This document shows positions 25,432-33,974 of a stretch of 64,000 nucleotides of DNA, piece by piece. A model generated the notes under the pieces. It saw only the letters and a list, made by a program, of their open reading frames with translations. It was not told the origin of the DNA and did no database searches. A program made the position numbers and the translations under genes. Position 1 is the first letter of the stretch. Each line of letters starts with the position of its first letter. The DNA is from Verrucomicrobiia bacterium (lineage in GTDB: Bacteria; Verrucomicrobiota; Verrucomicrobiia; Limisphaerales; JADLHS01), in the NCBI GenBank assembly GCA_023953615.1, contig JAMLJH010000002.1, positions 832,592-896,591 of the forward strand, read 5' to 3'.

Positions 25432-26505
25432 ATGCGTGTTTTTTATCTTAACGCTATTCGGAATGGGATTTACGCCAGCGGCGTCACCATCCTCATTTCA
25501 CAGGGTTTTTCGCCAATATCTGTCATTGGGCAAAGTGCCAACTCCGAAGAATTGTTGACTACCAATTCACCCTTTGTGGTTTATCTGCAAAATGCGCCCT
25601 GGATTAAGGATATGGTTTATGTTGAAAGTCAATTTCATACAGCCGTTGATGGCGACAAGCCCCGCAAATCTGATAGAACAATGTGGATCAACGCAACGAA
25701 TCACGCAGCGATTCAGCCCAGCGGTCTATTCATGGAAAGGCTTACGGGAAGTGCGTTTGGACCAAAGCGCACTCCGGATCGGCGGCTGGTTCACGGGATT
25801 TCCGATCATTACGATTGGAATGCAGAGATCGATGAAAACCGGATTGGGAGACTGTCGCTGAGTTCAAAATTACCAAGTGAGGGTGCTTCAGAGAAAAATC
25901 TTTCCACCAGGAACTCAAAGCTGGTAGAAGAGTTGGTCAACCGAGTTCGCCATTTTGGGCTGCCCCCGCTCCGCACCAATTCCTTCAGATTGCTGGATCC
26001 GAATCAATTTGAGGCTGTAACGGATGAAGGCTTTGTGTTGTCGGCGAAAATCCAGGCCTCATCCAATAACAACCCCCTGGCTTTGACCTATATTCTGGAA
26101 GAGATCACCAACGATGTATTTTCCATAACGTACGGCTACCCTCACGGAGGGACATTGCCCACTTATTTTGAGCGCAGGGAAATGCGAAACGGACGCCTCT
26201 ATGGTATCCCCACAACAAATCGAATTCTGACGGTTAGTTATGGGGTTGATGAGAGTGTCGCCAAGGGGTACAGCCCATCCGCCTTCTTTACCAACCTCGC
26301 CATTTTCACCCGCATCCTGATTGAGTCCAACGGCCAACGATTTTTGATAAAAGAGAACAGCCGAGCCAGCTTGATTGATGATTCTCCACCCCCGCCGTTG
26401 CCCGGCAAGGAGAAAAAAGGGAAGGCTTTCACCATTATTATAATTTTTCTGATTGCAGGTGGGCTTGTTGTTTGGAGAGCCCATCAACGCAACCGGAATA
26501 AGTAG
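25432..26505 (+). CDS. exported protein of unknown function with C-terminal anchor
   Basis: A 357-residue protein that I do not recognise. The first 35 residues look like a signal peptide (a hydrophobic stretch around residues 12-35). The middle is polar with no catalytic motif noticed, and residues about 326-347 (AFTIIIIFLIAGGLVVW) form a C-terminal membrane anchor after a proline run. AGGAG lies six bases before the ATG. Codon use is AT-richer than in the flanking core genes. It is followed in the same direction by the cysteine-rich protein and the MauE-like protein, which suggests a joint function at the inner membrane. Confidence 0.65.
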   Translation: MRVFYLNAIRNGIYASGVTILISQGFSPISVIGQSANSEELLTTNSPFVVYLQNAPWIKDMVYVESQFHTAVDGDKPRKSDRTMWINATNHAAIQPSGLFMERLTGSAFGPKRTPDRRLVHGISDHYDWNAEIDENRIGRLSLSSKLPSEGASEKNLSTRNSKLVEELVNRVRHFGLPPLRTNSFRLLDPNQFEAVTDEGFVLSAKIQASSNNNPLALTYILEEITNDVFSITYGYPHGGTLPTYFERREMRNGRLYGIPTTNRILTVSYGVDESVAKGYSPSAFFTNLAIFTRILIESNGQRFLIKENSRASLIDDSPPPPLPGKEKKGKAFTIIIIFLIAGGLVVWRAHQRNRNK

Positions 26506-26534
26506 TTAAACCAAAAAACAAAAAATAAAACAAA

Positions 26535-26885
26535 ATGAAAAAAATCAATATCGTGGCACTGTTAGTCGGATCACCGCTAGCGGTATTTGCGGCGTCGTGT
26601 TTCGTAGCGACCACCAAAGACTGCCCGCCCACAGTTAATGGTGGTAGTTGTACGCTAGTCGGAGGATCAATACCATCTGTAATGAATGCCAAGCCACCAG
26701 CTACGGGAGCTGTCTCCTACCAATCGGATAACACCCAACACTGTTTGTATGCATGTCAAAATGCTAACGGGCAAGTCTCATATATGGAGTATTACGTCGG
26801 AGCCTTCCCAACCGGGGCATCGTGTAACCCATCAGGCAGCGGCAGCGGCAGCGGAGGCACTGGTAGTGGCACTGGCGGCAACTAA
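26535..26885 (+). CDS. small secreted six-cysteine protein with Gly/Ser tail
   Basis: A 116-residue protein with signal peptide (residues 1-20) and six cysteines at 22, 30, 39, 70, 74 and 97, followed by a low-complexity tail of Gly, Ser and Thr (from residue 100). The even number of cysteines in an exported protein suggests up to three disulfide bonds. Cys22 directly follows the predicted cleavage zone, but the -3 residue does not fit a good lipobox. No homologue is recognised. It is placed 29 bases after the previous gene and before a redox-type membrane protein. Confidence 0.7.
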   Translation: MKKINIVALLVGSPLAVFAASCFVATTKDCPPTVNGGSCTLVGGSIPSVMNAKPPATGAVSYQSDNTQHCLYACQNANGQVSYMEYYVGAFPTGASCNPSGSGSGSGGTGSGTGGN

Positions 26886-26906
26886 AAGCATGCCATTCAA
26901 ATCCGT

Positions 26907-26937
26907 GGCACTCCGTCCTTCGTCGGGGCGGAGTGCC
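26907..26937 (+). promoter_or_regulatory. 9 bp hairpin covering the next ribosome binding site
   Basis: GGCACTCCG (26907-26915) pairs with CGGAGTGCC (26929-26937). The 3' arm contains GGAG (26930-26933), six bases before TTG 26940. It may act as a translation control element, or as part of a weak terminator after the cysteine-rich gene; no T-run follows. Confidence 0.4.
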
Positions 26938-26939
26938 GG

Positions 26940-27428
26940 TTGAAAATTACAGATTATCAGCGGCAAGGATGCACTGCCGATATGTGTTCGACAAATTCTC
27001 GACAAAGGCTTGATTTAACAATCTGGAAGAGATGCGTGTTGGGAATCCTGTTGTTGTCGATCATCTTCAAATTGTTCGCCATCGTTAATCCGACAAAGTT
27101 GATGGATCAAACAGACCACGTGCTCCACGTACAGATTCGTTATGTGATTGTTGTCGCGTGCATTGCGGAGATTTTCTTGTGTGCCTTTCTTTATCTGACC
27201 GCCAGTCAACTAAAGACCACCTGGTCAGTTTTTGTTTTTTCCGTGTTAATCCTACTTTATCGAACGCTCGCCTTTGCCAATGGAGCAATAACTTGCCCCT
27301 GCCTTGGCAATGTAGCTGATTGGTGGCCATGGTTAGGACGGCATGAAGGCCCAATTCTGACCAGTGTGGCCATCTGGCTTTTCTTAACCTCCGCCATACA
27401 GCTTATACCTGGAAGGGAAGATTCTTGA
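26940..27428 (+). CDS. MauE/DoxX-like membrane protein with CPC motif
   Basis: A 162-residue protein (TTG start; alternative ATG at 26982) with four membrane helices. After the third helix it has TCPCLGN, equivalent to the CxCxG motif of the MauE family, membrane proteins linked to disulfide formation in methylamine dehydrogenase maturation. A two-cysteine membrane motif next to a six-cysteine secreted protein suggests a dedicated thiol-oxidation role, which is inference. Its stop overlaps the start of the next gene by four bases. Confidence 0.6.
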   Translation: MKITDYQRQGCTADMCSTNSRQRLDLTIWKRCVLGILLLSIIFKLFAIVNPTKLMDQTDHVLHVQIRYVIVVACIAEIFLCAFLYLTASQLKTTWSVFVFSVLILLYRTLAFANGAITCPCLGNVADWWPWLGRHEGPILTSVAIWLFLTSAIQLIPGREDS

Positions 27429-29074
27429 ATTCTGTTTCTCAAGGAACTAAAGGCAGTGATGGCTCTCTTCAGCCTTTTGGTAATCCACTTTACCCAAACG
27501 GGGGAATCGAACTGGCAACGGTTACCAATGCGCGGCCAAAGTTCCGCGTCTGGACTGGTGTAGTGATTTTTTTACTCGCTGCGATTTTTTTTACGTGGTC
27601 GTCTCCGTGGCGCGTTCTGGAGTGCGGGCCGGATGAGGGCATGGAGTTTAGCAAAATTCAACTGCTGCTGCAGAAGCCCGAAATGGCGAAACTTGCATGG
27701 AATGATCAATCGTGGTTTTACTCGAAATTTTTTGCGGCGATTTTTTCTTTTACTGGTTTTCAACCTGGGATTGCCCGTCTAACAACATTGGCTTTGGTCG
27801 GTTGGATGTTGTTTGTATTTCCCCGGTTGATGCCTAAAAGTGCTGGCTGGCCGCACCTGCTTTGCGCCTGCTTGTTTTTTTGGTGCTGGCCGTTTATTCC
27901 AAACTTATCAGTTTCTGCGATGCTGGAAACACCAGCCTTCGCGCTGGCAATCATCGCCGCTGCGATTACGCCGCGTGAGTGGTCGGAATGGAAATTATGG
28001 CGCTTTGCGAGTGCGGGGTTTTTGTTCGCAATTGCGGTTCAAATAAAGCTGACCGCGCTGATCATTTTACCGGCGCTAGCTGGCAAAATATTCCTGCTTT
28101 GGTGGCGGGAAATTCGGGGCCAAGCCGTTGTTGTAACTGAAACGAAACGTCCGCAAGTGGAACATTGGGCACTGAGGTTGGCATTTGGAGGGCTAGTGTT
28201 TGGCATTGTTTTTATGGTGTTGGCCGCGTGGTCGCCCACATGGAATTTGTCACAACTGCTCGGCAGCCATTTTGCAGCAGGTGAAACAAAAGCGGCCGCT
28301 GAATATCGTCTGGAACCTGGCGAATTGTTAAAATCTCCGGGTCTGTGGCTGGCAGCCATATTAAGCATTATCGGCTTTTGGCGTAAACGGGACGTGCATG
28401 AGGCCACGTTTGCCTTGATTTTGCTAATCACGGTCACAGTCATTCATTTCAACCACAGGCCGTGGTGGTATTATTATGGCATCCACTTTGCCGTGCCGTT
28501 GGCAATTTTGGGTGGCTGGGGTGTGACAGAGCTTTTGCGAGCGGCACTAAAACCGAGTTCCAGCGCGGCAGGACCAATGCAGTCAGTCTTCAATAAGGAA
28601 ATCTCCATGACTCTTGGCATGGCAATCGTATCACTTTGGGCAAGCTTTGATCTCCCGCACGGCTTTGAACACACCGCACAGATCCGCAATGAGGAAAAAA
28701 CCAACGATAACAACGCGATCTATGAGCTTGAAAAATATAAGGGACGCGTCAAGTGGGTATTCACGCGACGTAATATTTTAGCGGCGCAGGCAGGTTATGT
28801 TCTACCCCCAGAGCTAACCATTCTTGCCAAAAAACGGTACTGGACGGGCAACATCAATGATGAATCCATTCTGGCGACGGTTAAGCATTATCAATGTGAA
28901 ATCTTAATTTTGTACGCCGATCAAGAGTTGAAGGATACCAACTGGAATCAATTTCTAGATAGTAATTATATGAAGGTTTTGTCAGAAGAAAATGAATCAA
29001 TTTTTGTGGCCAACCGGTTAAATCCAGTGCTGCCACCTCAAAGGGAGAATTTGCTAAAGCGAATGGGGCTTTGA
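27425..29074 (+). CDS. GT-C type membrane glycosyltransferase
   Basis: A 549-residue integral membrane protein with about ten helices. An early loop carries CGPDEGMEF, fitting the acidic (D-E) catalytic loop of lipid-linked-sugar GT-C enzymes such as ArnT and PMT relatives, and a later loop has NHRPWWYYYG. The C-terminal 130 residues are soluble. It probably moves a sugar from a polyprenyl carrier to an envelope substrate. The gene starts at TTG 27425, overlapping the previous stop, and is followed by a GtrA-like protein, a common pair in glycosylation loci. The acceptor could be the neighbouring secreted proteins, but this is not shown. Confidence 0.65.
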   Translation: MNSVSQGTKGSDGSLQPFGNPLYPNGGIELATVTNARPKFRVWTGVVIFLLAAIFFTWSSPWRVLECGPDEGMEFSKIQLLLQKPEMAKLAWNDQSWFYSKFFAAIFSFTGFQPGIARLTTLALVGWMLFVFPRLMPKSAGWPHLLCACLFFWCWPFIPNLSVSAMLETPAFALAIIAAAITPREWSEWKLWRFASAGFLFAIAVQIKLTALIILPALAGKIFLLWWREIRGQAVVVTETKRPQVEHWALRLAFGGLVFGIVFMVLAAWSPTWNLSQLLGSHFAAGETKAAAEYRLEPGELLKSPGLWLAAILSIIGFWRKRDVHEATFALILLITVTVIHFNHRPWWYYYGIHFAVPLAILGGWGVTELLRAALKPSSSAAGPMQSVFNKEISMTLGMAIVSLWASFDLPHGFEHTAQIRNEEKTNDNNAIYELEKYKGRVKWVFTRRNILAAQAGYVLPPELTILAKKRYWTGNINDESILATVKHYQCEILILYADQELKDTNWNQFLDSNYMKVLSEENESIFVANRLNPVLPPQRENLLKRMGL

Positions 29075-29101
29075 AATATTTCTCCTGCCCATCTTCCCCG
29101 G

Positions 29102-29554
29102 ATGAAATCCACACCGACCAACCGTGATTTGGCAAAGACGATCAAACGCTTTATACGGTTTGGCCTCGTTGGCACCAGTGGAGTGGCGGTGGATATGGGG
29201 GTGTTATATCTGCTGACCGATCCAAAGTTTTTGCCCGTAAACATCCTCTTGAGCAAACCCGTTGCGGCTGAAGTGGCCATCGTGAATAATTTTGCTTGGA
29301 ATGAGTTTTGGACCTTCGCGGATACACCAGCGGCCACTCAAACTCATTGGCAAGCGCGGTTCCGGCGTTTTGCCAAGTTCAACCTCATTTGTCTCGCGGG
29401 CATCGGCCTGAGCCTCGCGTTGATAAAGGCGCAACTAAATTGGCTGGGAATGAATGTTTATCTCGCCAATTTGATCGCCATTATCGTAGTGAGCCTGTGG
29501 AATTTTGTCCTGACACTTAAATTTGGCTGGAATGAACCGACGTACCGGGTTTGA
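29102..29554 (+). CDS. GtrA family membrane protein
   Basis: A 150-residue four-helix protein with the GtrA pattern: RFIRFGLVGTSGVAVDMGVLY at the first helix, VNNFAWNEFWTF in the second half, and NFVLTLKFGW at the end. GtrA proteins flip or help flip undecaprenyl-phosphate-linked sugars for cell-surface polysaccharide or O-antigen modification. It follows the GT-C glycosyltransferase by 27 bases, in agreement with a joint role. Confidence 0.85.
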   Translation: MKSTPTNRDLAKTIKRFIRFGLVGTSGVAVDMGVLYLLTDPKFLPVNILLSKPVAAEVAIVNNFAWNEFWTFADTPAATQTHWQARFRRFAKFNLICLAGIGLSLALIKAQLNWLGMNVYLANLIAIIVVSLWNFVLTLKFGWNEPTYRV

Positions 29555-29652
29555 TCTGAGTTGTAGTTGACGTTACGATGGCGGGCGCTTCAACTAAGCC
29601 GTGTTGTTCCCAGCGGTGGTGTTGAGTTCGGTAAAACAGAGACAAACATTCC

Positions 29653-30141
29653 ATGTATCGAATCATTGGTGCGGATCAAAAAGAATACGGACCAGTCGCG
29701 GCCGGGCAGATTCGCGAGTGGCTCGCGCAAGGCCGACTGACTCTGGATACACTCATCAAATCAGAAGGCGATATCGGATGGCGTCCACTGCGGACGCTGC
29801 CTGAGTTTCGCGTCGCAACTCCGACTGGTGGCGTGCCACCGATGGCGGCAGCGCCAACCACCTCGAGCAACGGCCTTGAGAAGGTGATTCCCTATAAAAA
29901 TGCGTACGCCTTGATTGGGTATTATCTCGCCGTGTTTTCGCTGCTGCCATTGATTGGCGCGCTACTGGGGCTGGTTGCTCTGGCCTTGGGAATTTTAGGG
30001 TTGCACTTCCGTCGGCGAAATCCCACCGCTGGCGGGACGGTTCATGCGTGGATCGCCATCATCTTGGGCGGGCTATGCGGCTTTGGCTATTTGGCCATAA
30101 TCATCACCTTGGTGAGCGCTGCGCTCATGAACACGCACTGA
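29653..30141 (+). CDS. GYF_2 plus DUF4190 membrane protein
   Basis: A 162-residue protein. Residues 1-55 form a GYF_2 domain (YRIIGADQKEYGPVAAGQI, WLAQGRL, GWRPL). After a linker, residues 80-160 contain two helices of DUF4190 type (GYYLAVFSLLPLIGALLGLV, GILGLHFRRRNP, GTVHAWIAIILGG). This architecture is common in Verrucomicrobia and Planctomycetes; its function is unknown. It is the last gene before the integrated element. Confidence 0.8.
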   Translation: MYRIIGADQKEYGPVAAGQIREWLAQGRLTLDTLIKSEGDIGWRPLRTLPEFRVATPTGGVPPMAAAPTTSSNGLEKVIPYKNAYALIGYYLAVFSLLPLIGALLGLVALALGILGLHFRRRNPTAGGTVHAWIAIILGGLCGFGYLAIIITLVSAALMNTH

Positions 30142-30266
30142 ACGACGTGAAGCAAGCTCGTTTGGAATCACGATCGGAACTGAGCTATCTGAGAATAAAA
30201 CGCATTAAAACGGCTTCGTTAGTGAACCAACGCAAGCTGTTTATTATGAGTAGTTTTTAGCGAATG

Positions 30267-30294
30267 AAAGATGGCGACCCTACCGGGACTCGAA
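30267..30294. repeat. attL core (copy of the tRNA-Glu 3' end)
   Basis: Identical over 28 bases to 36180-36207. Only the 3' part of the tRNA is copied; the intact gene is at the integrase end. Confidence 0.88.
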
Positions 30295-30309
30295 ACCGGT
30301 AGGGTAGGT
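30278..30309 (+). terminator. terminator-like palindrome formed at attL
   Basis: CCCTACCGG (30278-30286) pairs perfectly with CCGGTAGGG (30296-30304), followed by TAGG and five T residues. The left arm is att core; the right arm lies just inside the element. It would stop transcription entering from the chromosomal side. Confidence 0.6.
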
Positions 30310-30885
30310 TTTTGCAATCTCGCAAAAAGGCCAGAAAACCCCTATAAACATTGGCTAAAATGCAAGTCGCTCAAAAAACCGTGATGACACGAAAAAACGC
30401 TATTTTGACGCTTAGAGTGTAGGAACTTGTAGGAACTTTTTGAGGTTGAATCGGGGCACTGGATAGGAAACCCGGCGGGGTGATCCGGGAGGCTTCCAAG
30501 GGGCTAAGGAATCTTTTGCTTTCCTGCTTCGGGCGATGGGAAACGCGCAGGCGTGCGAGTCGCTATGTCGGGAAAAAACCAAAAAGCACCAATTACGACT
30601 GACGTAGTAGGATTTTAGCCGCTTGGGAGTCGCTACGTTTTGCCGGGGTGATCCGCGGCTTGTTGGCGGTGGCCGGAAGGATTCAAGGTTGGAAGGTGTC
30701 AGATAACTGCCGATCTGGTACGGATGCCACGGGTCGTTTCAACTCATGGTACACGCGAGAGGCAAAACTATTCACAGTAAGGATATGATGAAAATCATAA
30801 TAAGGAATCAGATTTACCCGTGGCAACCCGTACGAGCGTAGCAACTGCGGGCAAGGTTGCGCGGAGTTCATTGCCCGGATGCCTC
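30305..30885. other. gene-free left end of the element
   Basis: The stretch holds the arm-type repeats (30417-30440) and short recurrences of GGGGTGATCCG (near 30477 and 30645, and again near 34726 beside the integrase stop) and of GAGTCGCTA (near 30557 and 30628). No convincing gene is present; an 87-codon minus frame at 30683-30946 has no family features and overlaps the primase end. Confidence 0.5.
30417..30440. promoter_or_regulatory. left arm-type integrase sites
   Basis: GTGTAGGAACT TGTAGGAACT: two copies of TGTAGGAA about 11 bases apart. The same pair, slightly changed, occurs at 36084-36107 in the same orientation, close to the other end. Confidence 0.55.
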
Positions 30886-33291
30886 TCACTCTTGCGGCTC
30901 GTCGTCTTGTAACTCTTCCGGCGTTTTTAGGCTCAGGTATTGCCATCCGCGTTTCCGGGTGCCGCCACGTTCGACGTGATTGCTTTTCCCTCGGTTGTAG
31001 TGACGGTAGATAAGGTCGGGCAGGAGTTTTTCAACTCTGGTTGCCGGGATGGCATCCCATCCTGCCTCTTCGCAAAAAGTAGAATAGGCTCGGATTATTT
31101 CGTCGGTGGTTATGTCTCCATCCGCGTTGCGCCTTAGTCGCGTCTCGACGAAAATTTCAAGGGAATTTGATTCAGCAAGCAGGTCGTCCACCCGTTGCTT
31201 TTGCGCTTCGGAAAGTTGGAAGTTGCCGGTCTCGTCTATTTCTTTAAGAAATCGCAAATAGCCTTGGGCAAACCATTTCAGGATGCCTTCGCCTTCCTCT
31301 TGCATCAGGACTTTATCGAAGTCGAGAATCTTTTTGGCTGGTGGCGGGTTTTCGTAGCGAATGATGAGCAGTCGCCGTCGCCAAGCCTCTTGATCGTCAT
31401 CCAACCGCACCCGAAGCCGAGCGTTGCAGTTTATGATGAGGTTGAATGTGCCGTACATGTAAAATGTTTCGTTGCTCCCTTTGGCCTCCGGGGTGATCGG
31501 GTCGCCCCCGACCAGGCTTTTAATGTGGTGCGCGGCGGTTTGCGTAAGGAAGTCGCCAGGGACATCCGAGGCAAACAGCAGGGTCTTTCTTATGAAGCGA
31601 TACATCTCGAAACGCCCGTCTAATTGCTCCGTGCGCATTTGGTAGGCGTTGCGTTCGCCTACCACGGCTTTGAGAACTTGGGTCAAGGTCGTCTTCCCTC
31701 CGCCCGGAGTGCCGTCGAGAATCAAGAAGCGTTGCGCGGAGTTGTAGCCGGTCAACACCATGCCGCCCCAGCGTTGCAAGAGGGAAATATCATCCTCGCT
31801 CATGGCGGAACGGAGAAGCTCCTCAAGAAACCGTTTCGGCTCTGGTGCTTTGGAATTGTAGCTAATTGGCAAGGGATTGCGTGAGTAGTATTCAGGCGCA
31901 AACGGTTTCAACTCCACGCCATACTTCGAGAGGCAAAGCATCCCGTTGGCAACGTGGATAATGTTTTTCTCCCGGTTAAAGGCGTCGCGTTTTTCGACAA
32001 CACCTCTCAGGGCTTTGATGATTTCATCCGCTGTGCGAATCTTTCTTTGCCGCTCCAAAGATGGCTTATTCTCTTCGCGACTCATTCGCAGCAAGCGGAG
32101 GAGAATCAGTTGGCGGAGTACGTCCTCGGTAACGTAATCCCATGCGCCGGTTTTCGCGTTGTATTGATGAAATTTTTCGTCGGCGGGGTCGAAAAGGATG
32201 TGGTTTTCCTTCGCGTAAAGCCCCGCAAACCAGTATGCGTTTAAATCGTGAATAGCTTCGCCGTGTTTCTCCCAGCGGGGGCCGTGTTCTATCGTTAGTT
32301 CATTGTAGAGCGCCTTGGTATCTTCTGATTTTGTGGCGATAGGTTCGGCTTGCTTTATGGCTTTCGCTATCGCTTCTTGCATGGCTTCCCGGGTTTGCGC
32401 GGTGCGCGTCCATTCGTTTAAGTCTTTGCGACCTTCGGGGGTGATTACCCGGCGGATTTCGCACTTGTTATGCTTGGCCAGCTTTTCAAGCCATTCTTGG
32501 CCGGGGTCGTCGTTTTGCGGGAAGGCGTAGATTTTAGCCTCCGCCCCGATCCGCTTGCTTAGGTTGCCGTCATTGCTGGCTCCGCGCGTGGCGACAAGAG
32601 CGATGTCCTCCGGCAGCGGGTTTTCATGGTGCGCGCAGGCGTCGAGCGTGGCGAGCAAGTCCCATTGCGACTCGAAAGCATAAACGGCTTTGGCTTGGGC
32701 AAGGTCGCCAATAACGAGCGGCGTGGTCTTTAATCCCTTGGGCGCGTATCGCCAGCTTCCATCCTCAGACAAGCGGTAATGGCAACCAATGACTTTCCCG
32801 GTGTCCGCGTCGGTGACCGGGAAGGCGAAGTGTTTCCCGGCGTAAATGCCGACCAGTTCTTCACGGCGTAGCCATTCGACAAACTCCGGTGCGTAGTCGC
32901 GCCATTGGGCCAGTTCTTCGACTCGCTCCGGGGTCATGGCGTTTACGCAAGCCTGCCAATCAAACGGCGGCAGGAGTGGCCGGTTGCTTTGCGGTCGAGA
33001 CGATGAATTGATGCCGTCCAGCCGGAGGAATTCTTTGCAGGCTTCGGCGTTGCTGATGTTCTTGTGCGTGGCAATTAAATCAATCTGGTCGCCCTCGCCG
33101 CACCCGGCGTGACACTTCCAGTACAGGTCTCCGGTTTTCTCGTTCCGGTAAACGCTAAAGCTGGGGGTTTTGTCGTCATGAAACGGGCAGCATTGCGTTG
33201 GCTTATCGGTGATCGGACAGCCGATAAGTCGCGCCGTTGCGAGCAGGTCGAGTTTGGCTTTGGCTTCCTTGATGCGGTCGGGATTATTCAT
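30886..33291 (-). CDS. CHC2 zinc-finger primase / D5-like SF3 helicase
   Basis: An 801-residue replication protein. The N-terminal CHC2 zinc finger uses C35, H38, C60 and C64 (CPFHDD, CHAGCG). A Toprim-like part has YAFESQWDLLATLD (about 204-217) and QNDDPG (259-264). A D5_N-like region precedes the superfamily 3 helicase domain with Walker A GTPGGGKTT (527-535). It would prime and unwind the excised element at its own origin, and is typical of phage satellites, P4-like elements and plasmids. The start at 33291 has the family-like opening IKEAKAKLDLLATARLIG. Confidence 0.92.
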   Translation of the reverse strand: MNNPDRIKEAKAKLDLLATARLIGCPITDKPTQCCPFHDDKTPSFSVYRNEKTGDLYWKCHAGCGEGDQIDLIATHKNISNAEACKEFLRLDGINSSSRPQSNRPLLPPFDWQACVNAMTPERVEELAQWRDYAPEFVEWLRREELVGIYAGKHFAFPVTDADTGKVIGCHYRLSEDGSWRYAPKGLKTTPLVIGDLAQAKAVYAFESQWDLLATLDACAHHENPLPEDIALVATRGASNDGNLSKRIGAEAKIYAFPQNDDPGQEWLEKLAKHNKCEIRRVITPEGRKDLNEWTRTAQTREAMQEAIAKAIKQAEPIATKSEDTKALYNELTIEHGPRWEKHGEAIHDLNAYWFAGLYAKENHILFDPADEKFHQYNAKTGAWDYVTEDVLRQLILLRLLRMSREENKPSLERQRKIRTADEIIKALRGVVEKRDAFNREKNIIHVANGMLCLSKYGVELKPFAPEYYSRNPLPISYNSKAPEPKRFLEELLRSAMSEDDISLLQRWGGMVLTGYNSAQRFLILDGTPGGGKTTLTQVLKAVVGERNAYQMRTEQLDGRFEMYRFIRKTLLFASDVPGDFLTQTAAHHIKSLVGGDPITPEAKGSNETFYMYGTFNLIINCNARLRVRLDDDQEAWRRRLLIIRYENPPPAKKILDFDKVLMQEEGEGILKWFAQGYLRFLKEIDETGNFQLSEAQKQRVDDLLAESNSLEIFVETRLRRNADGDITTDEIIRAYSTFCEEAGWDAIPATRVEKLLPDLIYRHYNRGKSNHVERGGTRKRGWQYLSLKTPEELQDDEPQE

Positions 33292-33476
33292 GGCCGCACC
33301 TCCGATCCGTTCGCCGGTTGGCAGGGAAAATCAGTTGCCTTTTGCCGGGAGGTGGGCTTTAATGAAACCAGCGTTAGACCGGTGTTTTTCATGATGCACT
33401 GGTCTGACTTGAGACAATACGTTAAGTGCCTCGCCGTGGTTTCCCCCGCGGCGGGGTTTTTTATTTGTCGCATAAT

Positions 33477-33770
33477 TCAGGCTTCCTTTCCTTGGGCGGC
33501 GGATTGGACAGGGTTTGTCCGAGCCTCGCAGGTGACGGGGGCGGGCGGAATGACCCGCGAGCGACGATGCACCCGGGGCGGGTAGGCGGTGCGGTGGCGT
33601 TCCAGCCAGGCGTTCAAGTCCTCGCGACTGTAGAGCGTCACCTTGTGCGTGGGTTTGAAGTGCGGTAGGCCACGCATCACCCGCCAGAGACGAATGGTGC
33701 GCGGTTTGACGTTTAGGTAGAGGGCGGCTTCGGCCTCGGTTAAAACATTATCATTATGTTTTTTTGTCAT
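33477..33770 (-). CDS. AlpA/excisionase-like helix-turn-helix protein
   Basis: A 97-residue protein. Residues 9-60 form a winged-HTH of the HTH_17/AlpA type (LTEAEAALYLNVKPRTIRLW, then GLPHFKPTHKVTLYSREDLNAW). Such proteins serve as excisionases or as activators of integrase genes in integrative elements. The C-terminal 35 residues are basic and proline-rich. ATG 33770 is used; a GTG three codons upstream is possible. It stands between the iterons and the primase gene, so it may control both excision and replication. Confidence 0.8.
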   Translation of the reverse strand: MTKKHNDNVLTEAEAALYLNVKPRTIRLWRVMRGLPHFKPTHKVTLYSREDLNAWLERHRTAYPPRVHRRSRVIPPAPVTCEARTNPVQSAAQGKEA

Positions 33771-33820
33771 GTTCCGCACTTTACCAAACGCGATTTTTGG
33801 GAGTGTGCGGACGTTGCGAC

Positions 33821-33911
33821 TGCAAACGGGCGGATTGCGTCTGCAAAGGGGAAAGGGTCAGCGTGCAAGCGGAGGCTCTGATTCTGCAAACGGAAGGATT
33901 GCGTCTGCAAA
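33821..33911. repeat. iteron array (five TGCAAR boxes, 21-22 bp period)
   Basis: TGCAAA/TGCAAG boxes begin at 33821, 33842, 33864, 33885 and 33906, i.e. every 21 or 22 bases, two helical turns. Within this, a 36 bp segment (33820-33855) is repeated at 33884-33919 with two changes. A T-rich tract (33946-33953) lies beside it. This arrangement fits a replication origin or repressor array. Confidence 0.65.
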
Positions 33912-33974
33912 GGGGAAAGCGGGGCTTAAAAAGCCTGTCAAACAGTTTTTTTTGAAAAAGTTTTTAGGGCGTCA

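Noticed and set aside
30683..30946. 87-codon minus frame after the primase gene
   Set aside because: Overlaps the primase 3' end in another frame and shows no recognisable features; kept only as a remark on the element end.
33820..33919. Possible CRISPR remnant (two 36 bp repeats)
   Set aside because: Only two copies with changes, an internal 21-22 bp sub-period and no cas genes; an iteron array fits better.
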